From assembly GCF_001942495.1 (NCBI RefSeq), contig NZ_MKZS01000001.1, positions 1,256,571 through 1,299,418 on the forward strand: DNA of 42,848 bases, read 5' to 3'. This document shows positions 26,754 to 35,888 of this stretch, piece by piece; positions within the stretch are counted from its first letter, which is position 1; every line of letters begins with the position of its first letter. This stretch comes from Moorena bouillonii PNG. Lineage in GTDB: Bacteria; Cyanobacteriota; Cyanobacteriia; Cyanobacteriales; Coleofasciculaceae. The notes under the pieces were generated by a model. The model was not told the origin of the DNA. It did no database searches and saw only the letters and a list, made by a program, of their open reading frames with translations. The translations under genes were made by a program, and so were the position numbers.

Positions 26754-27719
26754 ATGAAATTCAGCGTTGTTATCACGACTTATAATCGCCTAGATCTACT
26801 CAAGCGCGCCATTGAAAGCGCACTTGCTCAGACATTTCCCTGTGAGATTGTTATCGTTGACAACGGTTCGTCTGATGGAACCGAAGATTATGTCCAAGAG
26901 CGCAGTGAAGCCTTGACACGTGCTGGTGAGCAGAGCCTGGTTTATCACCGAAATTCCGATAATAGGGGCCACTCGAAAGCGGTAAATAAAGGGGTAGAGC
27001 TGGCAACTGGTGATTGGATCAAGCTGTTGGATGATGATGACTACTTAGCCAGGAACTGCATTGAAGAAATGGCTAATGCGATCGCATTACATCCGAAAGC
27101 CGTGATTTGCTCTTGCCAATCGGCTCAAGTAGATACCTTAGGAGCAGAACTAAGTGTAACACGGCAAGTAGGTTCACCGCAAAGGTTATATATAGCCCAA
27201 GAAGACATTCATTATGGAATGCTTCTAGAAATGGTACCGTTTGGGACCCCAGCGCAAGTGGCGTTTTCCCGTGATGGTTTTCTGAGTTCCGGTGGTTGGG
27301 ATTCTAGCTTAGATACCAACTTTGATGATATTGATTCCTGGATTCAAATCGCTCAGTTTGGGGATGCTATATTTATCAATAAGTGTTTAGCTTACCGGAC
27401 GATTTGGTCTGGTGCTTATAATCATAAGTTTTCGTTCCAGAAACGTCTTAAAACCCATATTTCCATTAAGGAAAAAATCTATGCACTAGTCAGTGAAAAA
27501 TACCAAGGTCAACTCCCCTTACTCTGGGAGCTGGTAGCTTATTTGAGATTACATTGGGGTTTAGTAGCCCTTAAACGAGGTAAGTTGATCAGTGCTGCCA
27601 AGTTATTGTTTCCTGAGTGTTTTTCACCGATTGCTTTTTCACCAATTGCTTGGAAGTTGCTGTTACTTAGAAATACTCTAGGGTGCCATATTAAATTGTA
27701 CCACAAGTTACCCCTTTAA
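26754..27719 (+). CDS. Family 2 glycosyltransferase
   Basis: A 321-aa GT-A fold glycosyltransferase, family 2 type. 'FSVVITTYNRLDLLKRAIESAL' (residues 3-24) begins the nucleotide-binding domain, 'IVIVDNGSSDGT' follows, and 'WIKLLDDDDYL' holds the metal-binding DxD-type Asp cluster near residue 93. Length and layout are normal. It would transfer a sugar from a nucleotide sugar to a cell-surface or exopolysaccharide acceptor in the cytoplasm. No other polysaccharide genes are near, so the pathway is unknown. ATG 26754 is preceded by 'caggggtgccgg', a plausible Shine-Dalgarno. The C-terminal ~90 residues include hydrophobic stretches that may sit on the membrane. Confidence 0.85.
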   Translation: MKFSVVITTYNRLDLLKRAIESALAQTFPCEIVIVDNGSSDGTEDYVQERSEALTRAGEQSLVYHRNSDNRGHSKAVNKGVELATGDWIKLLDDDDYLARNCIEEMANAIALHPKAVICSCQSAQVDTLGAELSVTRQVGSPQRLYIAQEDIHYGMLLEMVPFGTPAQVAFSRDGFLSSGGWDSSLDTNFDDIDSWIQIAQFGDAIFINKCLAYRTIWSGAYNHKFSFQKRLKTHISIKEKIYALVSEKYQGQLPLLWELVAYLRLHWGLVALKRGKLISAAKLLFPECFSPIAFSPIAWKLLLLRNTLGCHIKLYHKLPL

Positions 27720-28054
27720 TTGGCAATTTTAATCATTTAACCATTTTAATTAACACAAAGTAATTAATTAGTCAATTAAAAATTGAAAATTGAAAATTGG
27801 CTAGTAACCAATTAGTTAGTAACCAATTAGTTAGTAACCAATTAACCAATTAACAATTAAAAATTAACAATTAACGTAAGCTATCAGCTATCAGCTCTCA
27901 GCTCTCAGGTTTTGAATAAAACAAGTAAGCATTGGTTTAATCGTTAGTTACGTCAGCACCTCAAGTAGCGTGAGCCTTGGCCATTCGCGAATGGCTGACG
28001 GCTGTTCGCGTAGCGTGGCCTTTGGCCAACGGCTGACCGCTGAATGCTTACCAA
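27720..28054. other. Repeat-filled intergenic gap
   Basis: It holds three copies of 'taaccaattagttag', runs of 'aattgaaaattg', 'gctatcagctctcag' units and the REP-like 'ttcgcgtagcgtggcctttggcc' cluster near 28000-28030. No gene is visible. The two flanking genes converge here. I see no clean terminator. Confidence 0.55.
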
Positions 28055-28822
28055 TTAAAGATTATCAATTTGTTTGCGAAGGTCTTCCAACTCTTTGTCA
28101 ACGGGTGAATCTGAGGAAGTCGATTTTTTCTCCTCTGAAGCTGGTAAAGCTTCTTGAGATACAGAACCACCAGCCAACTGAGCTTTCATCGTGGCCAACT
28201 CATCATCAACATCATTACCTTCCAAGAGTCTAAATTGACTTTCCAAGTCAGCACCACCCAGCTCATGGGCAGCTTCAGAACGAGCCTCCATTTCCAAGAC
28301 TTTCTGTTCCATACGCTCAAAGGCGGCTAGGGAGCCACTAGTATTAATAGACCCCATGGTTTGTTGTAACTTTTCATTCGCCTTAGCCGCCTGAGCTCGT
28401 GCTTTGAGCATATTCTTTTTGGTTTTGGCTTCGGAAATTTTGCCTTCGAGAGCCACCAGATTACGCTTAAGAGTATTGACCTGATTAGTTTGCTGATCCA
28501 ACTGAGTTTTGAGGGTAGCAGCAGTATCAGAATTGGTCTTCTTACGCACCAGAGCCTCACGAGCCAGGTTTTCATCCCCTTTGCTCAGAGCCAGCTGAGC
28601 TCTTTTCTGCCAGTTGTTAGCTTCTGTTTGGTTTTTGTTGTATTGCTGCTCTGTGCGTTTTTGTTCAGCAATTGACCTGGCAACTGCTTGACGCAATTGA
28701 ACCAGATCCTCTTGCATATCAACAATAGCTTGATCCAGAATCTTTTCTGGATCCTCAGCCTTGCTAACCATATCGTTCAGATTAGCTCTGACCACTCTGC
28801 TCAGGCGATCAAATAATCCCAT
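28055..28822 (-). CDS. vipp1: Vipp1/IM30 membrane-remodelling protein
   Basis: A 255-aa PspA/IM30 family coiled-coil protein. The N-terminus 'MGLFDRLSRVVRANLNDMVSKAEDPEK' type amphipathic helix, the 'DMQEDLVQLRQAVA' helix and 'EAKTKKNMLKARA' are all present. Unlike plain PspA it has the Vipp1-specific C-terminal extension ending 'VDKELEDLRKQIDNL' after a Ser/Lys-rich linker. In cyanobacteria and chloroplasts Vipp1 assembles into ESCRT-III-like rings that maintain thylakoid membranes. A second family member lies about 430 bp upstream on the same strand; it lacks this extension. Confidence 0.9.
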   Translation of the reverse strand: MGLFDRLSRVVRANLNDMVSKAEDPEKILDQAIVDMQEDLVQLRQAVARSIAEQKRTEQQYNKNQTEANNWQKRAQLALSKGDENLAREALVRKKTNSDTAATLKTQLDQQTNQVNTLKRNLVALEGKISEAKTKKNMLKARAQAAKANEKLQQTMGSINTSGSLAAFERMEQKVLEMEARSEAAHELGGADLESQFRLLEGNDVDDELATMKAQLAGGSVSQEALPASEEKKSTSSDSPVDKELEDLRKQIDNL

Positions 28823-29252
28823 AACACTGTTTATCCTCTAGGAGTGTACATTGTAGTTAGAAAACTGGCTTGCTGGTGCGTAAGCCTAGTTAAGTTGTCT
28901 TGAGGGACAAGCAATTGTTGCTGTCGAGTCTCAAGTCTGGTTGGGTAGCTGAAAAATTCGCGGGCTTGACCCATACCCTAGCCATTAAGACAGGGAGCCT
29001 TTGATCCAGTGTAAAAACTTCTTGGGAAAAAGTGCTAGACAACAAGCTAAGGTTTGAACTCTCTCGCGGCTGAACCATGGGGGATTCTAAGGGATTGCTG
29101 TTGGAGGGGTTAAAAATTGGGTTCCAGAGGCGCTTATGATATACTATAATAGTTCCATATTGCAGAAAACGTCTTTATCTTATCGAAGAGGGGAGTTTGA
29201 GGACACTACTTACTTTTTCCAAGTATTTATCGGATTTTTCCGGATTTTTCGG
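28823..29252. other. Intergenic region between two PspA/IM30 genes
   Basis: 430 bp with no convincing gene. The AT-rich 'tgatatactataatag' near 29137-29152 could be a promoter -10 region for the vipp1 gene on the minus strand, with a leader of about 310 nt. This is a weak call. Confidence 0.35.
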
Positions 29253-29951
29253 TTATTCTGCCTGAGTTGAGGGTAATTGAGGAGTGTTGGTTCCTTGAAT
29301 TAGATTAGCTTTCATGGCGGCTAACTCAGCTTCTACATCATGGTTAACTTCAAGAGCGGCAAATTTCTGATCCAGTTGATTGCTACCTAACTCAGCCATT
29401 GCCTCAGACCGGGCTTCAAGCTCCATTACCTTATCTTCCATCTTTTCAAAAGCCCTCAAGGCACTACTGGTACCTACATTAGCGAGCATCTCATTAATTT
29501 TCATGGATGCCTTAGCTGATTGAGCCCGAGCAATATACAAGTTCTTTTTAGTTTTCGCCTCTGAGATTTTCTGTTCTAGGGTACGCAGCTCTTCCTTGAG
29601 CTTGGACACAAGCTCAGCTTGCTGGGAAAGCTGAGCGTTCATGGTTGTGACGGTCACCTGATGAGATTTCCGCCGTGTCAGGGCATCCCGTGCCAAGTTG
29701 TCGTCTCCTGCTGACAAGGCTAACTGAGCGCGACGGTACCATTGCTCAGCAGCCGCTTGAGCCTGAGAGGCTTGTCGTTCGGTGCGTTTTTGGGTAGCGA
29801 TCGCTTGAGCTACAGCCTGACGCATGTGAATCAAATCCTGCTGCATATCATCGACAGCCTGTTCCAGGATTTTCTCAGGATCTTCAGCTTGGCTAATCAG
29901 ACTATTAAGGCTAGCACGAATGATTCTCAACATACGATCTAATAATGCCAT
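29253..29951 (-). CDS. PspA/IM30 family protein (second copy)
   Basis: A 232-aa PspA-type coiled-coil protein from ATG 29951. I prefer this start over 30023 because 'MALLDRMLRIIRASLNSLIS' aligns with the conserved family N-terminus, and the extra 24 residues do not. Conserved 'AEDPEKILEQAVDDMQQDLI' and 'EAKTKKNLYIARAQSAKA' helices are present. It ends at 'NTPQLPSTQAE' without the Vipp1 C-terminal helix. PspA proteins bind stressed membranes and limit proton leak; a paralogue beside vipp1 suggests divided roles in membrane maintenance (inference). The stop of the SPOR-like gene lies about 78 bp upstream on the same strand, so read-through is possible. Confidence 0.85.
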   Translation of the reverse strand: MALLDRMLRIIRASLNSLISQAEDPEKILEQAVDDMQQDLIHMRQAVAQAIATQKRTERQASQAQAAAEQWYRRAQLALSAGDDNLARDALTRRKSHQVTVTTMNAQLSQQAELVSKLKEELRTLEQKISEAKTKKNLYIARAQSAKASMKINEMLANVGTSSALRAFEKMEDKVMELEARSEAMAELGSNQLDQKFAALEVNHDVEAELAAMKANLIQGTNTPQLPSTQAE

Positions 29952-30028
29952 GGCAGGTTTCCATACATGATCAGGGCTTAGGGAATCTTTACTGATATTA
30001 TTGAGATTGATAATCCTTAACACTTAAG

Positions 30029-31453
30029 TCAAGGACGATAAATCGAAGCAGAAATTCCCTGTTGCTGGAGTTTTTCTACCAAACCTTGTGCTTCATGTTC
30101 AAATTTGAACGCTCCCATCTGAATGCGGGTACCTTGAGATAATTTGCGCACATAGGCATCAGGAACAATTGTCCTAGCTTGCTGTAGGGAACGTTTACCA
30201 TCGTAGTTGATCACCACATAGTAGAAAGGATCGGGCGCAGGTAAAGACTCCTCTACCACTGTTCTTAGAGATGCGGCTTGATTCTGGAGTGTTTCAGATA
30301 TAGCTGGTTGAAGTAATCCTGACTGTGCCCGTCTTCCTGGGGGTACTAAAGAGCCTGAGCTTGTTGGTAATGATGACAGGGGAACCTTTTGGAGTGGTTG
30401 AACAGAAGGCAAAAGTACTGAAGATAAGGAAGACCCTTTAGGAGGCATCGGTCTAGTTACCACCTTAGGAGCTGATTCAACCACCTTTGGTATTGGGACA
30501 TCTTTTGTATAAAAAGGTTTTTGCTGCGGTCCTGGAGTAGCTTCCACTTGAGAAAGGGTATGTAAGTTCAAGTCTACAAATTCCTCAGAAGCCAAATTAG
30601 GACCACCCTGTAGGGGAGAATTAGGAACCGACTCAGTCTGTTGTGGTTGATCTGGTTTAATTTCCTGGGGGGTTTTGGAGATCTTGGGAATGATGGAGCT
30701 AATCAGCTGGGACAGATCCAGATTACTTAACACCGAGGGATTGGAGAAGATATAGGGTAGGGTAGCGCTTAACAACAGCAAAAGTACCATGAAACCGACA
30801 TTTAACGGAGTCAGCAGTTGGTAAGACACCTGCTTTTGGTTGTCAAATTTTTCTTCATCTTCTGCCAGACTCTGTAGTAGTTTTTCTGATGATTCGAGAT
30901 AATCTTCTGGCTGGGTTTGGTTAGCCCCTAACTTGATCAAACTACCTGATTTTTCAGGCAATTTTTCAGGAGGCTTAAGTTGCTCCGTAGCCTCTTTCTG
31001 AATACCTAAGCTAGCACTTTCACCATGATTATACTGGGAGGCAACTGGTGGCTGAGTAGGTTTCGGGGACTGTGATAACAGGGAATCTAGGGATTCAGTC
31101 TGCTCAACCAATGGCTCTTGTGGTTGTTTGAGAGAAGTTGTCCCCTTGGCTGTTAGGTTTGGCAGTGGAATGGTTGATGGCTGCTTTAGTTGAGGGATGG
31201 TCTTGTTTGTCTGCGATGGTGAGGATTTCTGTTGTACCTCACCCACAGAAATTAACTCTAGGGGTTTACGCGCCCGGTTACGACCAAGACTACGGTTAGT
31301 CATGACTGGGCGTCCTACTCTTCGACGTCGGTAGCGCGCTAATTCTTCCTCTAGTTGTACATCAAGGCTACTCAGAGCAGCTTGTAAAACTGAGTTGAGG
31401 TTGTAGTTACCCGTCGAGCTAGGGGATGAATTAACTGAGGAGTTTTGGCTCAT
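30029..31453 (-). CDS. Membrane protein with C-terminal SPOR-like domain
   Basis: A 474-aa protein. A basic N-terminus ('ELARYRRRRVGRPVMTNR', about 38-55) and a long Pro/Gln/Ser-rich cytoplasmic linker precede one membrane helix at about 215-236 ('LNVGFMVLLLLLSATLPYIF'). A second disordered linker leads to a SPOR-like fold at ~408-474 ('FYYVVINYDGKRSLQQA', 'IQMGAFKFEHEAQGLVEKLQQQGISASIY'). SPOR domains bind denuded peptidoglycan at division septa, so a bitopic envelope or division protein is likely (inference). It shares strand with the two PspA-type genes downstream and diverges from the DUF721 gene. Confidence 0.7.
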   Translation of the reverse strand: MSQNSSVNSSPSSTGNYNLNSVLQAALSSLDVQLEEELARYRRRRVGRPVMTNRSLGRNRARKPLELISVGEVQQKSSPSQTNKTIPQLKQPSTIPLPNLTAKGTTSLKQPQEPLVEQTESLDSLLSQSPKPTQPPVASQYNHGESASLGIQKEATEQLKPPEKLPEKSGSLIKLGANQTQPEDYLESSEKLLQSLAEDEEKFDNQKQVSYQLLTPLNVGFMVLLLLLSATLPYIFSNPSVLSNLDLSQLISSIIPKISKTPQEIKPDQPQQTESVPNSPLQGGPNLASEEFVDLNLHTLSQVEATPGPQQKPFYTKDVPIPKVVESAPKVVTRPMPPKGSSLSSVLLPSVQPLQKVPLSSLPTSSGSLVPPGRRAQSGLLQPAISETLQNQAASLRTVVEESLPAPDPFYYVVINYDGKRSLQQARTIVPDAYVRKLSQGTRIQMGAFKFEHEAQGLVEKLQQQGISASIYRP

Positions 31454-31538
31454 GGCGGACTAGATCGGTCGTTTGTGCTATAGAACAAGCAACAGGACTT
31501 ACGCAGCCATTCTATCTCTAGGGTCACCCTACTAACTC

Positions 31539-31605
31539 TAAGCTAGTTTATCTAAGCTAGTTTATCTAAGCTAGTTTATCTAAGCTAGTTTATTTAAGCT
31601 AGTTT
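31539..31605. repeat. 14-bp tandem repeat (taagctagtttatc) x5
   Basis: Five near-perfect tandem copies in the divergent region between the SPOR-like and DUF721 genes, followed by a 'cacaggcttctagcctgtg' palindrome at about 31620-31638. Confidence 0.85.
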
Positions 31606-31696
31606 GTAGCCTAGTGTGGCACAGGCTTCTAGCCTGTGACGTCAGTCCTGAAGCCATCAAAACTATTGTGAAATCAATTAATTATAGTAAGGCGAT

Positions 31697-32368
31697 ATGC
31701 TTAAATCACTCAATCAGATCTTAGATAGGATTACAAATCAGCCGGAGTGGGAAGGTATACAACGCTTGTCATACCTAATTAAGTCTTGGTCTGAAATAGT
31801 AGGAGTGAACATAGCTAATCATACCAGACCCTATGCTATCTCTAGGGATATCTTATATGTGGCTACCTCTAGCTCTGTTTGGGCACAAGAACTAAAATTT
31901 AAGCGCCGGATGTTGTTGAAACGGCTTAATGCTAGTTGGTCTGAACCCCTAGTTGACATCCACTTTTCTCCAGCTCAGTGGCGGAAAACACAAGTTTTGG
32001 GCAATGGCTATTCACAATCTGAGTTGACCCCAAACCATAGACATCCTAGCACCATCTTGCCAATGTCTTCATCACTGGTTTCTGAGGAATTGGAGTACAG
32101 AGAAAACAGAGAAAGTAGTGAAGCCACTGACACAACTACTGACACAACTACTGACACAACTACTGACACAACTACTGACACAACTCTGGCCAATAGGCTA
32201 CGCTACGCGAACAGACCCGAAGCAGCGTTTAAACATTGGGCAAAGATGATGCAGATGCGATCGCAAAATTTACCACTTTGTCCTCAGTGTCAGTGTCCGA
32301 CTCCACCAGGAGAACTTCAGCGTTGGGATGTCTGTGGTCTTTGTGCTATTAAGCAATGGCAAATTTAG
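31697..32368 (+). CDS. DUF721 (DciA-like) protein with repeat insertions and zinc ribbon
   Basis: A 223-aa protein. Residues 1-~100 are the DUF721 domain ('MLKSLNQILDRI', 'WSEIVGVNIANHTRPYAI', 'LYVATSSSVWAQELKFKRRMLLKRLN'). Members related to DciA help load the replicative helicase DnaB. Residues ~143-162 are five TDTT units encoded by a 12-bp tandem repeat (about 32128-32185), then 'NRLRYANR' from a REP-like 'ggctacgctacgcgaacag' at about 32195-32212. The C-terminus has four Cys in CPQC and CGLC arrangement, a likely zinc ribbon, which is a feature of cyanobacterial members. The insert lies between the two domains, where a linker could tolerate it. The ribosome binding site is weak. Confidence 0.8.
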   Translation: MLKSLNQILDRITNQPEWEGIQRLSYLIKSWSEIVGVNIANHTRPYAISRDILYVATSSSVWAQELKFKRRMLLKRLNASWSEPLVDIHFSPAQWRKTQVLGNGYSQSELTPNHRHPSTILPMSSSLVSEELEYRENRESSEATDTTTDTTTDTTTDTTTDTTLANRLRYANRPEAAFKHWAKMMQMRSQNLPLCPQCQCPTPPGELQRWDVCGLCAIKQWQI

Positions 32369-32507
32369 ACCAAGGCTTTAGAAGGGAGAAGGGAGTAGGG
32401 AGAAGGGAGTCGGGAGTCGGGAGTCGGGAGTCGGGAGTAACGAGTAACGAGTAACGAGTAACGAGTAACGAGTAGGCAGTAGGTAGGGGGGTGTGGGGCG
32501 CTCACAG

Positions 32508-32701
32508 GGGTAGGTTTTTTACATTAAGGTCAAACATGGGGCGACCCAGAGGGAGAGGAAAAGCAAAACAACGAAGAAATGATGCAGCGCCTTAATGCGG
32601 GGGAAACCCCCTGTTCCCTTGCTCCATCGCTTTCTTATCCCCCACACCCCACACCCCACACCCCACACCCCACACCTGACGTCAAAGTAAAAAACCTACC
32701 C
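32508..32701. mobile_element. MITE-like element with 15-bp perfect terminal inverted repeats
   Basis: GGGTAGGTTTTTTAC at 32508-32522 and GTAAAAAACCTACCC at 32687-32701. The interior has 'gatgcagcgcct' and 'ccccacac' tandem repeats and no gene. A 19-codon open frame inside is not convincing. Confidence 0.6.
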
Positions 32702-32944
32702 TTATCAGGATGGGGAGATGGGGGAGATTTGATATCCAGATAATATTACTATTGTCACGCTTTGGTAATGGGTAAGGTAATTATGATTACTTTGGTACCA
32801 TTACCCATTACCAAAAATAATACCAATGGTTCAAAGTATAACTACACAGAGATTCCTAAGGCTATGAGACATAATTGTTATTTTTATGTCCTCTTATTTT
32901 TTTAATTCTTAAGTGTAGAATCAATTTAGCTTGCTAAGATGTAA

Positions 32945-33095
32945 GCATTCAGCTATCAGCTATCAGCTATCAGTTATCAGCATTCAGCTATCAGCTATCA
33001 GCATTCAGCTATCAGCATTCAGCTATCAGTTATCAGCTATCAGTTATCAGTTATCAGCTATTAGCTATCAGCTATTAGCTATCAGCTATTAGCTT
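32945..33095. repeat. 'cagctatcag' / 'cagcattcag' tandem array
   Basis: About 17 tandem units of 7-10 bp ('agctatc', 'agttatc', 'agcattc'). The same unit type occurs at 8450-8490, 13975-14000 and 41940-41980. Confidence 0.8.
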
Positions 33096-33196
33096 ATGGT
33101 TAGGTCACAGGCTAGAAGCCTGTGCCACGGTACTGTTCGCGCAGCACCTCAAGTAGCGCAATCGGTGCTTTTGAATAAAATAAGCTGACCGCTGAC

Positions 33197-33230
<34 letters not shown>

Positions 33231-33442
33231 CCGCTGACCGCTGTTCGCGTAGCGTGCGCGTAGCGCATATGCTTACTTGTATTGAAAATTTTCTGCATAA
33301 TGGTTGCTGCTTCGCCCGATAAGTATATAGATACTTAAAAATCAGCTATTAGCACTCAGCATTCAGCAGGTAGTGCCTTAGCTGAATGCTTACAGTTTAA
33401 CTAGCAAGTAAGTTCAATCAATTATCTAGGAGTAATTTTACG

Positions 33443-33715
33443 ATGTCAGACATGAACAATCCAGAAGAAAATTCCCAAGCAGTTCCCTTCTTTGCCCGCT
33501 ACTTGGAGGGACAATTTCTTGAAGACTTATCTAAGGAAGAAATGGAAGCTGTAAAAGGGGGTAGTCAATTTCCTATTCGCAGTGTTACCAGAAAGTACCC
33601 ATCTGATCGGGAAGATTGGTTGCCTGTAACCCTGAAGTTCCCCTCTGATCGCGAAGAGGGTGGCGGTGGTCCAATTGTGACTCTGAAGTACCCATCGGAT
33701 AATGATGAAATATAG
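33443..33715 (+). CDS. mdnA: Microviridin-type precursor peptide with three cores
   Basis: A 90-aa graspetide precursor. The leader (residues 1-~40) contains the ligase-recognition helix 'PFFARYLEGQ' (15-24) and ends in 'VKGG'. Three cores follow, each TxKxPSDx(E/D)(E/D): T49-D58 'TRKYPSDRED', T63-E72 'TLKFPSDREE' and T80-E89 'TLKYPSDNDE'. In microviridins the Thr and Ser side chains form esters with Asp and Glu, and Lys forms an amide, giving a caged protease inhibitor. Cores 2 and 3 are separated by 'GGGGPIV'. The ribosome binding site 'ctaggag' lies 10 nt before ATG. A second precursor with almost the same first 24 residues lies 469 bp downstream, then the ligases. Core 3 has Asp rather than Glu at position 9. 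Confidence 0.93.
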   Translation: MSDMNNPEENSQAVPFFARYLEGQFLEDLSKEEMEAVKGGSQFPIRSVTRKYPSDREDWLPVTLKFPSDREEGGGGPIVTLKYPSDNDEI

Positions 33716-34184
33716 CAATCCGTGTAATATTTGTGAGACGGAGGATATGTGGAAGATGGGGAAGAATATACCCAGAACATAACTTATTTATTTTAGGTTT
33801 AAATTTACTTTATTGATGAGTAATTAGTCATTGGTATTTGGGGAAGTAACACCCAGATTTATGGTAGTACTATGAACTAATTAAACGGTTGCTACAACTA
33901 CCAAAAATTGGTAAGTCTAAGTTCCCTATTTACTGTCCCATTTTACTACAATTAATCTTTAGAACACTTTTTTAGAGTTCAGATTACTAATCTCCAATGA
34001 CCAATTACCAATGACTTGTGAAAATTTTCGCCAATTTGGCGTTACAGCTAGGGAGGCATGGCTTTTAATAGATTTATAGGGAAATAGTTGTGTCTATTCA
34101 TGTATTCATAGTTAGGAACATGAGTTAGCCACATCCTATCTCCTATTTCCCCACATCTTATTTATCCACTAGGAGTTTAAAGCC
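33716..34184. other. Intergenic region between the two precursors
   Basis: 469 bp, AT-rich, no gene seen. It may contain a separate promoter for the second precursor: the sequence before 34185 ('ctaggagtttaaagcc') repeats the ribosome binding site of the first. 'ttttcgccaatttggcg' near 34026 is a short hairpin. Confidence 0.5.
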
Positions 34185-34565
34185 ATGTCTAATATGGACA
34201 AACCAGAAGAAAATTCCCAAGCAGTTCCCTTTTTTGCCCGCTACCTAGAAGGGCAATGGTGCGAAGAGCTATCTGAAGAGGAAATGGATGATGTTAGAGG
34301 CGGTCGCGGATTTGCGATGACAGAGAAGTTCCCCTCTGATTTTGAAGATGGTGCCGGATGCTTTACCCGCAAGTATCCCTCAGATCACGAAGAGGGTGGT
34401 GGTGGTCCAGCCTTGACTAAGAAGTATCCCTCAGATCACGAAGAGGGTGGCGGTGGTCCAATTGCGATGACCCGGAAGTACCCATCGGATCAAGAAGATG
34501 GTGGCGGTGGTCCAATTGTGACCCTGAAGTTCCCTTCTGATGACGAAGATGTTCACCAGAAATAA
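34185..34565 (+). CDS. mdnA: Microviridin-type precursor peptide with five cores
   Basis: A 126-aa graspetide precursor. The leader is nearly the same as in the 90-aa precursor ('PEENSQAVPFFARYLEGQ' shared exactly, residues 7-24), ending 'VRGG' (37-40). Five cores follow: T46 'TEKFPSDFED', T61 'TRKYPSDHEE', T78 'TKKYPSDHEE', T96 'TRKYPSDQED' and T113 'TLKFPSDDED'. Cores 2-5 are joined by 'GGGGP' linkers, which may be cleavage sites between products; between cores 1 and 2 the linker is 'GAGC' and carries a Cys. All five keep the ring-forming T, K, S, D and two acidic residues. 'ctaggag' precedes ATG by 9 nt. The TnpB pseudogene starts 69 nt after the stop, cutting the precursors off from the ligases. 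Confidence 0.93.
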   Translation: MSNMDKPEENSQAVPFFARYLEGQWCEELSEEEMDDVRGGRGFAMTEKFPSDFEDGAGCFTRKYPSDHEEGGGGPALTKKYPSDHEEGGGGPIAMTRKYPSDQEDGGGGPIVTLKFPSDDEDVHQK

Positions 34566-34634
34566 TATCGTGTCTGGTTGACTATAGCGTTATTTATAAC
34601 TGCTATAACACAATTAATAAAGGTCAAGAATTCG

Positions 34635-35888
34635 ATGCAGCAGGTAATTACAGCAAAGCTGAAGTTGAACTGCACACCGGAGCAAAAAGAAAAGCTTCGT
34701 GCAGTTACTTTAGCCTATCGTGATGCCTTAAACTATACATCGAAATTGGCCTTTGAAAACGGCAAAATTTCCTATGCGGCTAAGTTACAAAAGCAGGTTT
34801 ACTACGACATTCGATAACGCTTTAGGTTACCAGCCCAAATGGCATGTAACGTACCTCGACAGGTAGCTGCAATCTATAAAAATCTCTGGATGAAAGTAGA
34901 GCGTAATGCTACTCACTTAAAATCTGGCATTACCAACAAGCGTTACAAAGGGTTAGACACCCCTCCTAAATTCATAGCTCGAACCTGTACGTTTAGTTAC
35001 AAGCGTGACTACTCGTTTGTTAAAGGTAAAGCTAGCCTAGTTACCTTAGAAGGTCGCATAAAAGTTGACTACTCCGGATATAAAAAACACTTAGACTTGA
35101 TTCATTCAGGTATAGCCAAAATAGGTGCAGCAATAATTTGCTATGCTGAAAAAACCAAGACTTACTATTTACTAGTAAGCTTAGAGTTGGAGCTACCCGA
35201 ACTTAAACCTGAAGCGATTAAACGTGTTGTTGGTGTGGATGTAGGTCAGCGCTATCTAGCCGTAACCTTTGATACGAATAAAACAGCTGGTTTCTTTTCT
35301 GGCAAGTCAGTAATTCATAGAGCTAATCGTTACTATAAAACGAAACAAACTCTACAGCGAAAAGGCACTCGTTCGGCTACCAGACGGTTGATAGTCTTGT
35401 CAAAACGAGAGAGACGGTTTAACGCTGATATTAATCACTGTATTGCCAAACGTGTCGTGATTTTTGGCTCATTGATTGGTCTAGAAAATATTACCCATAA
35501 TCCTGATCAAATTAAGCTAATACAACTAGGCCATGAACCATCTATAAAACTGTGTAAACCCCATATAAATAAAAGGATTTGGGAGTTTACTAAGTTACAT
35601 GACTTCATTGACTATAAAGCTGTTTTGGGTGGCGCTTTAGCGATTAGAGTTGATGCTGATTTTACCTCCCAGTCATGTCCCCGTTGTGGTCACACCAGTA
35701 AAGCCAATCGACCTAATCAGGGCTTAGATTTTGATTGCATGGCTTGTGGATACAAACTACATGCTGATTTAGTCGGAGCCAAGAATATCGCACTGAGAAC
35801 GCTCCTCTTGAGGCAAGACTTTGAGAGGACGGGGCGACTTTCAACCGTCCCTGATGTGTCCCAGGATGAAACCAAAACTCTAGACTGA
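34635..35888 (+). pseudogene. tnpB: tnpB with a single in-frame nonsense codon
   Basis: An IS200/IS605-type TnpB of 417 codons read from ATG 34635. Codon 61 is TAA (34815-34817) in 'VYYDIR*RFRLPAQ'; the frame is otherwise open on both sides with no shift. Downstream, the RuvC Asp ('GVDVGQRYLAV'), Glu ('IGLENIT'), zinc ribbon Cys pairs ('CPRCG', 'CMACG') and final Asp ('LHADLVGAKNIA') are all intact. An internal ATG at 34839 could give a 349-aa product lacking the N-terminal part of the wedge domain. It is unrelated to microviridin synthesis and lies between mdnA and mdnB. No tnpA is present. The right end, with 'gaggacggggcgac' and 'aaccgtccc' complementary segments, follows near 35825-35850. 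Confidence 0.85.

Noticed and set aside
28890-29078. A 62-codon frame between the two PspA/IM30 genes
   Set aside because: No ribosome binding site, no recognisable pattern, and it lies in a likely leader region.
32536-32595. A 19-codon basic open frame (MGRPRGRGK start) inside an inverted-repeat element
   Set aside because: Too short, no ribosome binding site, and located in a MITE interior.
33527-33780. Minus-strand frames opposite the first precursor
   Set aside because: They mirror the repeated core codons; the plus-strand leader and core motifs are decisive.
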